The position numbers and the translations under genes were made by a program. Below are positions 34,535 through 42,935 of a DNA stretch of 64,000 nucleotides, one piece after another. The first letter of the stretch is position 1; the number at the start of each line of letters is the position of its first letter. This DNA is from Acetispira formosa (nom. nud.) (lineage in GTDB: Bacteria > Desulfobacterota > Desulfarculia > Adiutricales > Adiutricaceae): assembly GCA_023525915.1 (NCBI GenBank), contig CP026657.1, positions 2,380,001 to 2,444,000 on the forward strand, in the 5' to 3' direction. Below the pieces are notes generated by a model, which saw only the letters and a list, made by a program, of their open reading frames with translations, searched no databases and was not told where the DNA came from.

Positions 34535-37195
34535 TTAGAACATTGAGCCCATGGTGAATTCCCACTGGCCCGCCTTGTCTTCGTCACGCTCGCGGTCGAG
34601 GGCGCGGCCGTATTCAATGCGGAAGGGGCCCATGGGCGAGAGGTAGCGCAGACCGCCGCCGTAGCTGCGGCGCATGTCGCCAAAGCTGTAGCTGCCGTCC
34701 TTGCTCCAGACGTTACCCATGTCGTAGAAAGCCACGGCGTAGAGACCTTCCTCCCTCAGAAGCGGGAAAGCCAGTTCGAAGTTGAAAACCATCATCTTTT
34801 CGCCGCCGATGGCTTCATCGGTGGCCTTGTCGCGCGGGGAGATCGAATACCAGTCGTAACCGCGCACGCTGTTGATGCCGCCGATCATGTACTTTTCATA
34901 AACCGGGAGGCCCTCATCCCTGTTTTCCTTCATATAGCCGACTTCGCCATGGGCCATGAGGGAAGCACCCTTGAAGAAGGGGGCCGGAATCCAGACCGCG
35001 CCTTCAGCCTCATAGCGGCTGAAATAGGTGTCGCCGCCGAAGAGGCCTGAACCATAGGAATAGGACAGGCGGGCAGTGGTGCCCTCGGTGGGGAAGAAGA
35101 AGTGATTTCGGGTGTCGCGCCGGAGGCTGACGGTCAGGACGCTGTCGGTTTTGTAGTCCTGCATGGATTTCAGATATTCCGAAGCATAGTCATCCACATC
35201 GGTGATATCGATTTTTTCCAGAGAATAGCGGGCCGACAGGTAGAAGTTGCCCCAGACCGGATAGCCGGCCCGAATGGCCGCACCGGTGGACTCCTTGGTA
35301 TAGTCGTCATACTTGTTCTCGTAGCGGAAGAGATCCAGGCCGAGAGTCAGGGGTATGTCGAAAACCCAGGGGTCGGTGAATGAGAAGTTGTAATAGCTGT
35401 TCTTGGAGCCGAAATTGCCTTCCAGGGCCACCCGGCGGCCGTAACCGAAAAGGTTGTCCTGGGTCAGGCGGACGACGCCGAACATGGAGTTATAGTTACT
35501 GTAGCCGCCGCCGATCTGGAAAGAGCCGGTGGGGCGTTCCTTGACTTCGACGCGGAGGTTCATCTTGTCATCAGTATCGGAGGGGCCGGGCACCAGATTG
35601 ACTTGCTCGAAGAAAGTGCTTCGCATCAAGTTGGCCTGGCTGGCCTGAATGGCCGAAGAGGAATAGAGGTCGCCCTCGACCACCGAAAGCTGGCGGCGGA
35701 CGACTTTATCGCGGGTCTTTTCATTGCCGACGATGGTGATGCGGTCGAAATAGACCTGATTGTTGGGGAAGACCACCAGTTCCAGATCAAGGGTGGTTTC
35801 GTCAAGGCCGGGGGCAATGTCAGGCTCGATGGAGTTATAGGCATAGCCCTTGTCGGCGTAATAATCCTGAAGGCTTTTCAGGTCTTCCTGAAGGACTTCG
35901 CGGCTGAACCAGGTGGCCTTGCGAAGGCTGACCATCTTGAGCATTTTATCGGGATCGTCATCGGGCAGAAGGTCGCCGGTGATACTGACAGTGCCGACCT
36001 TGTAGCGGTCGCCCTCGGAAATGGGGAAAGTGACTATCAGGCCGCCATTATCGGCCGTGGTGACCTGGGGGTCGCCCACGCGGGCCTGGAGGAAGCCGTT
36101 GTTCTGATAGAACGATTCGAGCTTCTGGGCGTCGCCGGAGAGGCGTTCCTGAATGACCCGGCCGCTGGAGGTGAGCCAGGAGAAGAAGCCTTTGGTGCTG
36201 GAATCAATCTTGCGGCTGAGGGTCCAGTCGGAATAATAATCATTGCCGTCGAATTCGATTTTGCGGATGAAAATCTTGCCGCCCTCATCGATTTCATAGA
36301 CCAGAATCTGGCGGCCTTCGTCGCCCGGCTCCAGGAGGGTGACCACCTGGGCCTGGGGATAGCCTTTTTCAATATAGAGGTTCTTGATATGATTGACTGA
36401 ATCGGCAATGGCCTTTTCGCTGGGAATGTCATAGGGTTTGATGCCGAGTTTTTCCAACAGATCGTCGTCATCGAGCTTGGAGTTGCCCCGGAAGACGATG
36501 CCGCCCAGTTGGGCCCTTTCGACCACAACGAAGTGTACGGCCTTGCCGCCGCTGACGTCGCGCGTTTCCACCCGCACATCTTCGAAGAAGCCCATGCCGT
36601 AGATGCGCTTGATGTCGCTGGTGGCTTTAGCGTCGTTATAGGTGCCGCCCTGGCGGATGCGGAGGGCGTTGAGAATGGCCTGGGAATCAACCATGGTATT
36701 GCCGGTCACCGACACGGAAGCCACGCGGGCGCCGCCGCCGTAGAGGTGGTCGGTGGCCATGAGCACCATTCGTTCAGCCGTCTGCGGGAGGCCGGTGGAA
36801 GCTTCGGCCGTGGCACTGACGCGCTGGCTGGAGCGGCCGCGAGAGTTGAGGGCCACCAACTGGCCGGTCATATTGAAGCGCTCGCCGCTCTTGGTGACGT
36901 TGGTATAGAGGATGTAGTCCGCGCCGAGATCGGCGGCCTGGGCCTTGACGGCCTGATCGGTGCTGGTCAGGACGGAATCGCTCATGGCTATGGGGACGAA
37001 GCCCTGGGAGGCCAGGCTGTCGACGACCATGCCGGTCAGGCCTTTGGACAGCCGGCTCAACTGTTCGAGCTGCGCGCCTTCGGCGGACAGCACAAAGGGC
37101 ATGACCGCCACTTTCTGCCCATCCTGGGCCGCAGCCGGAGAGGGGCTCAGCATAAAGCCCAGAGTCAGGATCATCAGCCAGACAAACTTCTTCAT
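34535..37195 (-). CDS. bamA: Outer membrane assembly factor BamA with an extra N-terminal domain
   Basis: Protein of 886 residues (usual 750-810). Signal peptide ends near residue 24 (SPAAAQ). Residues about 28-155 (KVAVMPFVLSAEGAQ, GADYILYTNVTKSGERFNM) form an extra periplasmic domain resembling the N-terminal domain of TolB. Five POTRA domains follow (about 160-545; GNTMVDSQAI, GIVFRGNSKLDDDDL, and so on), then the Omp85 beta-barrel (about 570-886), with VRGYDW and a C-terminal Phe (FTMGSMF). It inserts beta-barrel proteins into the outer membrane. The start at 37195 (MKKFVW) leaves a proper signal peptide; ATG 37213 would add six residues. Confidence 0.96.
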   Translation of the reverse strand: MKKFVWLMILTLGFMLSPSPAAAQDGQKVAVMPFVLSAEGAQLEQLSRLSKGLTGMVVDSLASQGFVPIAMSDSVLTSTDQAVKAQAADLGADYILYTNVTKSGERFNMTGQLVALNSRGRSSQRVSATAEASTGLPQTAERMVLMATDHLYGGGARVASVSVTGNTMVDSQAILNALRIRQGGTYNDAKATSDIKRIYGMGFFEDVRVETRDVSGGKAVHFVVVERAQLGGIVFRGNSKLDDDDLLEKLGIKPYDIPSEKAIADSVNHIKNLYIEKGYPQAQVVTLLEPGDEGRQILVYEIDEGGKIFIRKIEFDGNDYYSDWTLSRKIDSSTKGFFSWLTSSGRVIQERLSGDAQKLESFYQNNGFLQARVGDPQVTTADNGGLIVTFPISEGDRYKVGTVSITGDLLPDDDPDKMLKMVSLRKATWFSREVLQEDLKSLQDYYADKGYAYNSIEPDIAPGLDETTLDLELVVFPNNQVYFDRITIVGNEKTRDKVVRRQLSVVEGDLYSSSAIQASQANLMRSTFFEQVNLVPGPSDTDDKMNLRVEVKERPTGSFQIGGGYSNYNSMFGVVRLTQDNLFGYGRRVALEGNFGSKNSYYNFSFTDPWVFDIPLTLGLDLFRYENKYDDYTKESTGAAIRAGYPVWGNFYLSARYSLEKIDITDVDDYASEYLKSMQDYKTDSVLTVSLRRDTRNHFFFPTEGTTARLSYSYGSGLFGGDTYFSRYEAEGAVWIPAPFFKGASLMAHGEVGYMKENRDEGLPVYEKYMIGGINSVRGYDWYSISPRDKATDEAIGGEKMMVFNFELAFPLLREEGLYAVAFYDMGNVWSKDGSYSFGDMRRSYGGGLRYLSPMGPFRIEYGRALDRERDEDKAGQWEFTMGSMF

Positions 37196-37645
37196 AGGGA
37201 GAACCTCGGACACTCAAGTATTGGTGCTGAATATTTGGTGGCCGGAACGTTGTTTCCGGGGAAACCACCATTCAGCCGGCCATGTTTAGCAATAAAAAGC
37301 CGCAAAATATGGTCGACCGCAACCCCGGCCGGAGGCTGGAGCGGGCCATTTGAAATGCATATTAAAAGGCGGACGGGCCTGACGTAGATCTACACGGAAC
37401 CCGCCATAGGCCAGCCATGTGGATGCGGCAATTACCCCGGAGGGAATTCGAAATACATTCGCTGGTTTTATTGGCCCGGCCAGGCCGGATCAATTTAAGT
37501 AAAGCTTCATTAAAGAATACATTATTTTTCTTTTGAAGCCAAATTACAAGCAAAAAAACGCCAACTGGCCGCAAGTTCGCCGCGCGAACCAGTAACTAAC
37601 TAATATCACATCAAATATTTCTTTATTTAACAGTTATTTTTTTCC
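37196..37645. other. Intergenic region between lolD and bamA
   Basis: About 450 bases with no gene. A hairpin GGTGGCCGGAA ... TTCCGGGGAAACCACC lies at 37237-37270. The rest is featureless; a promoter for bamA is expected here but I could not identify a good one. Confidence 0.4.
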
Positions 37646-38344
37646 CTATATATTCGACGCGCGCAACTGTCCGCTGGAAAGTTCCAGCGGTTTGTCAACC
37701 AAAGCCGCCAACTGGTGATTGTGGGTGACGATAACCGCCGCCAGATTTCGTTCAGCCACCAGCTCCATAATAAGATTATTGACGACCTGGGCGCTCTTGG
37801 CGTCCAGATTGCCGGTGGGCTCATCGGCCAGAAGCACACGCGGCTCCATGACCAGGGCCCTGGCCAGGGCCACCCGCTGCTGCTCGCCGCCGGAAAGCTC
37901 GCCCGGCTTGTGGCTGAGACGGTCGCCCAGGCCGACCCGCTCCAGAAGCGGCCGGGCCATGGCCTCGGCCTTTTCCGGGGCCAGGCCGGACAGCCGGGCC
38001 GGCATGGCCACATTTTCCAGGGCGGTGAAGTCACCCAAAAGGTGGTGAAACTGGAAAACAAAGCCGACCGAGCGGTTGCGCCAGGCGGCCAGTTCATCCT
38101 CGTTGCGGCCGAAAACCGGCTCCCCGTCAAAGGAGACCGCCCCGGAAGTGGGCCGGTCCAGACCGCCCAGAATGTAAAGGAGGGTCGATTTGCCGGAGCC
38201 GGAAGCCCCCAAAATGGCCATGGAGCGGCCGGATTCAATATCCAGATCCAGATTGGAAAGTATGTGCAGCTCTTCGCGCCCGCTCTTAAAAATTTTCGAG
38301 AGCCCGCGCGCCTTCATGATGATGGAACCGGCCTGATTACTCAT
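37646..38344 (-). CDS. lolD: Lipoprotein-releasing ABC ATPase LolD
   Basis: Protein of 232 residues with Walker [18 protein letters not shown] near 47, Q-loop FVFQFHHLL near 94, signature [15 protein letters not shown] near 147, Walker [13 protein letters not shown] near 167 and HNHQLA switch His near 205. The layout is that of the MacB/LolD group; the LolC-type partner one gene away makes LolD the likely identity. It powers release of lipoproteins from the inner membrane to LolA. It overlaps lolC by eight bases and ends in TAG. Confidence 0.94.
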   Translation of the reverse strand: MSNQAGSIIMKARGLSKIFKSGREELHILSNLDLDIESGRSMAILGASGSGKSTLLYILGGLDRPTSGAVSFDGEPVFGRNEDELAAWRNRSVGFVFQFHHLLGDFTALENVAMPARLSGLAPEKAEAMARPLLERVGLGDRLSHKPGELSGGEQQRVALARALVMEPRVLLADEPTGNLDAKSAQVVNNLIMELVAERNLAAVIVTHNHQLAALVDKPLELSSGQLRASNI

Positions 38345-39575
38345 AGCGCAGAGCCTCCGCCGGGTCCAGCCTTGAAGCCTGCCGGGCCGGATAAATGGTG
38401 GCCAGATAGCTGATGGCGATGGTCACCGTGACAGTCAGGAAAATATGAATGCCCCGCATTTCAATGGGCAGGCTGTCCATCATATAGATATCAGGGGGCA
38501 GGGTGATGAATTTATACTGCTTTAACAGGACGCAAAGGGTCACGCCCACCAAAAGGCCGCCCACGGCCCCCACCAGCCCGACACTCAGGCCCTGGATGGT
38601 GAAAATGCGGCGAATCTGCTTTTTGGAGGCCCCCATGGATTTGAGGATGGCGATATCGCGTTTCTTTTCTGTAACCATCATGATCAGAGTGGCCACGATA
38701 TTGAATGCGGCCACCACAATGGTCAGGGTCAGCACCACGAACATGGCCGCCTGTTCCAGCTTCAGGGCGGCAAAAAGGTTGATGTTCATCTGCATCCAGT
38801 CGCGGCCCCAGAAGCCCTCGCCGAGAACTTCGAGCGCGGCCTGTTTAATCTGATCGGCCTTGTAGATGTCGTCGACCATAAGTTCGATGGTGGAGACTTC
38901 ATCATTTTCCATGGCCATGAGGCTCTGGGCCTCGGGGATGGAGAGGTAGGCCATGCTGGAATCATATTCATACAGGCCGGAATGAAAAGTTCCGGCCACC
39001 TGAAAGGCGCGGGTGAGCGGCGCACGGGAACCCAAAGGGGTGATGCGGCCGAAGGGGGAGATGACGCTGATCTCGTCATACTGATAGACGTTCAGCTGAT
39101 AGGATAATTCCCGGCCCAGGATAATGGGCGGCTCATCGAAATTATCGGGAGCCTTGAGAAACTCCAGGGCGCCGGGTGAGGCGCTCATATTGGAAAGCTG
39201 TCCCCCGGCGGCGGCCATATCGGGATCGATGCCTTTGATCATCAAGCCGCTGGGGCCGCCAGGCCCGGTGGCCAGGGCCTGGCCGTAGACGAAGGGTTCC
39301 GCGTGTTTCACGCCGGGCACCTGGCGGACTTTTTCCACCTCTTCGGCCCAGTTTTCAATGCCGCCGCCAATGCGCATAAGGACCACATGGGAGGTAATGC
39401 CCAGGAATTTTTCCTTCAGGTTGCTTTCAAACCCGGCCAAAACGGCCAGCACCACAATAAGCGCCGCCACTCCCAGCCCGACTCCCGCGACGGATATCAC
39501 GGTAATCAGGGAGATAAAGTTCTCCTTGCGCCGGGCCTTCATATATCGAAAAGCAATATTGCTTTCTATTGACAT
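38337..39575 (-). CDS. lolC: Lipoprotein-releasing permease LolC/LolE
   Basis: Protein of 412 residues with the four-helix LolC/E layout: N-terminal helix (SLITVISVAGVGLGVAALIV), a large periplasmic domain (about 45-270), then three helices (FVVLTLTIVVAAFNIVATLI, SVGLVGAVGGLLVGVTL, HIFLTVTVTIAISYLATIY). The ending [16 protein letters not shown] is typical. Only one such gene is present, so the transporter is probably a LolF-type homodimer with LolD rather than LolC plus LolE. The start at 39575 is preferred because the frame further up is repeat sequence; the only ribosome binding site, AAGGGAAAAA, is the end of an R element. Confidence 0.93.
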   Translation of the reverse strand: MSIESNIAFRYMKARRKENFISLITVISVAGVGLGVAALIVVLAVLAGFESNLKEKFLGITSHVVLMRIGGGIENWAEEVEKVRQVPGVKHAEPFVYGQALATGPGGPSGLMIKGIDPDMAAAGGQLSNMSASPGALEFLKAPDNFDEPPIILGRELSYQLNVYQYDEISVISPFGRITPLGSRAPLTRAFQVAGTFHSGLYEYDSSMAYLSIPEAQSLMAMENDEVSTIELMVDDIYKADQIKQAALEVLGEGFWGRDWMQMNINLFAALKLEQAAMFVVLTLTIVVAAFNIVATLIMMVTEKKRDIAILKSMGASKKQIRRIFTIQGLSVGLVGAVGGLLVGVTLCVLLKQYKFITLPPDIYMMDSLPIEMRGIHIFLTVTVTIAISYLATIYPARQASRLDPAEALRYE

Positions 39576-39581
39576 CGGGTT

Positions 39582-39720
39582 TTTCCCTTGAACTTGCGGT
39601 GTGCAGCTACACAAAAAGCGTGGTTTTTGTTTCGCGTGTTATTATTTTGCCTCAAAACCAGTCGCTGGCGCTCCGTCACCCCTTTCAGGGTGACCTACTA
39701 TTTTAAAATTGCCGCAGCCT
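39582..39720 (-). repeat. R element, copy 7
   Basis: Contains TTTTTCCCTTGAACTTGCGG, ACAAAAAGCGTGGTTTTTGT and AAAACCAGTCGCTGGCGCTC. A decayed second piece in the other direction (GGCTTGGCGAGACGGAAC, CACTGGTTTTGAG) follows at 39735-39775. Confidence 0.85.
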
Positions 39721-39812
39721 CCTCCGGCAGCGGGGTTGAGGCTTGGCGAGACGGAACCCCACTGGTTTTGAGAAGCCGATCAGGTGCCCGCCGGTTGACG
39801 GGATGAAGACAC

Positions 39813-41366
39813 TTATTTACTGATAGTCCGCATGTGCGGGAAAAGGATGACGTCCTTGATGGTAGGCGCGTCCGCCAGGAGCATCACCAGCCGGTCAATG
39901 CCCACGCCCTCGCCGGCCGCCGGAGGCATGCCGTACATCAGCGCCCGCACATAATCGTCATCCATATACATGGATTCCTCATCGCCCGCCGCCCGCTCGG
40001 CCACCTGGGCCTGGAAACGCCCGCGCTGGTCAATGGGGTCGTTCAGCTCGGAAAAGGCGTTGGCCAGCTCCCGGCCGGTGACGAACAGCTCAAAACGGTC
40101 GGTCAGGGACGGGTTTTCGTCATTGCGCCGGGCCAGCGGGCTGATGTCGGCCGGATAATGGGTGATGAAGGTGGGATTGATGAGCTTGGGCTCTATGGCC
40201 AGATCGAAAATCTTGGCCTGAATCTTACCCAGCACATCCTGGTCCGATTTCTCGCCGCCTATGGATTTAAGGAAAGCCAGGGCCGCCTCACGGTCAGTCA
40301 GGACCTCCGGCGGCGCTCCGGCCACTTTCAGGAGAGCGTCGTTCCAGGTCAGCCGAGTCCAGGGACGGCCCAGACTGACCGGCGTCCCCTGATAGCTGAT
40401 TTCAGTGGTGCCCAGCGTTTTTTCAGCCACAAAGACGAACAGCTCTTCAGTCAGGTCCATCAGATCATAAAAGTTGGCGTAACTCTGATAGAATTCCATC
40501 ATGGTGAATTCAGGGTTGTGCTGAATGCTGATTCCTTCGTTGCGGAAACTGCGGTTGATCTCAAAGACCCGGTCAAAGCCGCCCACCAGAAGCCGCTTGA
40601 GGTGCAGCTCGGGCGCGATGCGCATATAGAGTTTACGATCAAGCGCGTGATGAAAGGTTTCGAAGGGTTTGGCCGCGGCCCCGCCGGGGATGACATGCAT
40701 CATGGGCGTTTCCACCTCCACAAAGTCACGGCCGGTCATGAACTGACGGACTGCGGCCACGATTTTGGAGCGCAGCTGGAATATGCGGCGGCTGTCCTCA
40801 TTCATAATCAGATCGACATAGCGTTGGCGATAGCGCATTTCAACATTGATGTCGTGATATTTCTCCGGCAGCGGCCACAGGCTCTTGGTCACCAGCTCGA
40901 GTTTATTGGCCATGATGGTCAATTCACCGGTCTTGGTCTTGAACAGGCGGCCCGACAGGCCCACCAAATCGCCGATATCCAACTTTTTGAACATGGCGAA
41001 AGTCTCGCCGTCCACGGACTGCTTGTTGATGTAGACCTGCATCCGGCCGCTGGGGTCGGTTATATCGAAAAAGGTGGATTTGCCGTAATCACGGCGGGCC
41101 ATGATGCGGCCGCCGATGGTGAAAACGTCTTCCATCTTCTCAAAGTCATCGTGTTCCAGGCCGGAGAAGCGCTCCCGGAGACCGGCAATTTTGTGTTCAG
41201 GCCGGAAAGTGTTGGGATAGAGCTTCAAGCCGCCGTCGGCCAGTTCTTTGGCTTTATCGAAGCGGGCCTTGATGACCGGGCTGTCTTCGTCGTCGGCCAG
41301 CCGCTGTTCTTCGGCTTCAATAATTTCTTCCACGTTGCTTGGGGCCTGATTTTTTTCGTCTGTCAT
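39813..41366 (-). CDS. lysS: Lysyl-tRNA synthetase, class II
   Basis: Protein of 517 residues, cytoplasmic. N-terminal OB-fold anticodon-binding domain (about 60-175: IGGRIMARRDYGKSTFFDIT); class II core with motif 1 FVEVETPMMHVIPGGAAAKPF near 220, motif 2 FEINRSFRNEGISIQHNPEFTMMEFYQ near 268, and motif 3 GEGVGIDRLVMLLADAP near 485. Residues 1-30 are an acidic extension. A second lysine enzyme, PylS, exists in the same window but acts on a different amino acid and tRNA. Its promoter is visible. Confidence 0.97.
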   Translation of the reverse strand: MTDEKNQAPSNVEEIIEAEEQRLADDEDSPVIKARFDKAKELADGGLKLYPNTFRPEHKIAGLRERFSGLEHDDFEKMEDVFTIGGRIMARRDYGKSTFFDITDPSGRMQVYINKQSVDGETFAMFKKLDIGDLVGLSGRLFKTKTGELTIMANKLELVTKSLWPLPEKYHDINVEMRYRQRYVDLIMNEDSRRIFQLRSKIVAAVRQFMTGRDFVEVETPMMHVIPGGAAAKPFETFHHALDRKLYMRIAPELHLKRLLVGGFDRVFEINRSFRNEGISIQHNPEFTMMEFYQSYANFYDLMDLTEELFVFVAEKTLGTTEISYQGTPVSLGRPWTRLTWNDALLKVAGAPPEVLTDREAALAFLKSIGGEKSDQDVLGKIQAKIFDLAIEPKLINPTFITHYPADISPLARRNDENPSLTDRFELFVTGRELANAFSELNDPIDQRGRFQAQVAERAAGDEESMYMDDDYVRALMYGMPPAAGEGVGIDRLVMLLADAPTIKDVILFPHMRTISK

Positions 41367-41400
41367 AATGCATTCCCACTTTCAAGAATTTAACCTTGCT

Positions 41401-41429
41401 ATTATACGCGCCAAATGTAAGTCCGTCAA
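41401..41429 (-). promoter_or_regulatory. Strong promoter for lysS
   Basis: On the minus strand TTGACG (41429-41424), 17 bases, TATAAT (41406-41401); start near 41394, about 28 bases before lysS. Confidence 0.7.
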
Positions 41430-41470
41430 TTTTCTATTGGATGGCTGAGCAAACGGCAAAAGTAAAACTC

Positions 41471-41620
41471 GGAGGGCGGGGCGGTGAGATATCTCCATAG
41501 TGGCCCCCGATTTTTCTCTGATCCCGGCCGGGTGGCTTCATCGGCATTATGTCTGTGCGTGCCCGTCCGGGGAGCAAAAATCGTGGTCCCCTCTGGAGAA
41601 ATCTCACCGCCCCGCCCTCC
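41471..41620. repeat. A hairpin, copy 2
   Basis: GGAGGGCGGGGCGGTGAGAT (41471-41490) against ATCTCACCGCCCCGCCCTCC (41601-41620), 20 bp perfect. The inside contains CCCGGCCGGGTGGCTTCAT and GTGCCCGTCCGGGGAGCAAA, which are the reverse complements of inner parts of the B hairpin. Confidence 0.9.
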
Positions 41621-41685
41621 TGGTCTTGGTCGGCTCATGTAAGAAAACCGCAACAGCCACCCTACACAAACGCCGGCACTGACCA

Positions 41686-41831
41686 GGCCGTGCGGGCGAA
41701 AAATTTTCTGTAAGTCGCTCGTAATTTTGCTCCCCGGACGGGCACTTGCTCACCACCATCCTATGAAGCCACCCGGCCGGGAATCAGAGAAAATTACGAG
41801 CGACGTCAGAAATTTTTCCGCCCGCACGGCC
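41686..41831. repeat. B hairpin, copy 2
   Basis: GGCCGTGCGGGCGAAAAATT ... AATTTTTCCGCCCGCACGGCC with the inner pair. Follows A copy 2 by 65 bases, as in the other two loci. Confidence 0.9.
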
Positions 41832-41955
41832 GGGTTTTACCTTTGCCGCCCGCACGCCCATGACGCACTTGCGGAAAAAGTGATGTTGAGCTACAATAAA
41901 TAGATTTCCAGATTATCAAACCTCCGCAAAGAGCCCTGGCGGAATGTGAATAGAA

Positions 41956-42783
41956 ATGTGTAACAATATCACTCTCGATCCCATATTGCTGAATGAAATC
42001 AGACAAAAAATGAAAAGCAGTCTCCGAACCAGGCTCTTCTGGCTTACCAGGAGGTTGTCGGGCATGAAAGTGTTATTGGCAGGCTCTCTGGAATATTCGG
42101 ATTGCGATCAGCCCGCCGCAACCCTGAATGTGGCCTGCGGGGCGCCTGAGGATATGAAACAGGCCAGAGACGTTACCTGGCATTACATTCCGCGGAACCT
42201 GCCGGCCTCCTGGTGGCTCCCCACGGATGTGACCACGCCGGCCTCCTGGTGGCTGGCGGAATATGGCTGGTCTATTGAAGACATCTTCATCGGCATGGCT
42301 TTGAGGCCCGCACCCGGCTATACCGTTAACTTTGACTCGCCGCCCGAACTGACGATTGTCCCCTGCACCACAGAGGAGCACATTTGCGACGTCGGCCGGG
42401 TGATTGCCTCCCCCCATGTTGACGAGCAGCCAAGGGAGGCCAAAGTGCTGGCCCAGGCCTACAGGAGCGCGGCCAGGCCGATTCTGGCCGGTGAAGACGG
42501 CCTGAAAGTCTGGATAGGCTATGTGGACGGCCAGCCCGTTTCCACCATCGCCGCCATCAGCCAGGACAATACGGCCGGGATGTACGGCTTGACCACCGTG
42601 CCGGAATGCCGACATAAAAACTATGCCCAGGCCACGTTTTTCAAAGCTCTCGAGTACATCGTGGGCACCGGCTGCGAACTGATCACCCTCCAGGCCGCCT
42701 CCGGGGGAGTGACCATCTATAATGAGGCCGGTTTTATCCCGGTCAATCAGTTCGTCCTCTGGAACAACAAGGCATTACTCTAG
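41956..42783 (+). CDS. GNAT family N-acetyltransferase
   Basis: Protein of 275 residues; the GNAT fold is in residues about 130-275 with the acetyl-CoA block MYGLTTVPECRHKNYAQATFFKALEY (near 210) and the typical beta-bulge IYNEAGFIPVNQF close to the end. Residues 1-120 are an unassigned N-terminal region with two TTPASWWLAEYG-type Trp-rich stretches. Start is uncertain: a strong AGGAGG at 42049-42054 precedes ATG 42064 (239 residues), whereas 41956 has only a weak site but continues plausible coding. It ends in TAG followed by a 23-codon open stretch into the Q repeat. Substrate unknown. Confidence 0.8.
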   Translation: MCNNITLDPILLNEIRQKMKSSLRTRLFWLTRRLSGMKVLLAGSLEYSDCDQPAATLNVACGAPEDMKQARDVTWHYIPRNLPASWWLPTDVTTPASWWLAEYGWSIEDIFIGMALRPAPGYTVNFDSPPELTIVPCTTEEHICDVGRVIASPHVDEQPREAKVLAQAYRSAARPILAGEDGLKVWIGYVDGQPVSTIAAISQDNTAGMYGLTTVPECRHKNYAQATFFKALEYIVGTGCELITLQAASGGVTIYNEAGFIPVNQFVLWNNKALL

Positions 42784-42824
42784 CTCACCGACCATCGCGG
42801 CTCCCCCCGGCCCGGCATTATGCA

Positions 42825-42935
42825 TATAGCCACGGGGGCTCCGCTCTTAATACGATGATGGCCGCCAAAATAACTATTACGGGAAACCGCCACCTAGACA
42901 TGGGGTCCGGGCCCAGCCCGGCAAGAAGGTAGAAC
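42825..42935 (+). repeat. Q element, copy 4
   Basis: GGCTCCGCTCTTAATACGAT, GATGGCCGCCAAAATAACTA, GGGAAACCGCCACCTAGACA and GGGTCCGGGCCCAGCCCGG. It ends at the gyrA ribosome binding site (AGAAGGTAG). Confidence 0.85.

Noticed and set aside
34535-37213. BamA start at 37213
   Set aside because: The ATG at 37195 gives a standard signal peptide beginning MKKFVW; the extra six residues are not needed.
39834-41393. 519-codon open frame on the plus strand
   Set aside because: It is the antisense shadow of lysS in a GC-rich genome, with no family match and no ribosome binding site.
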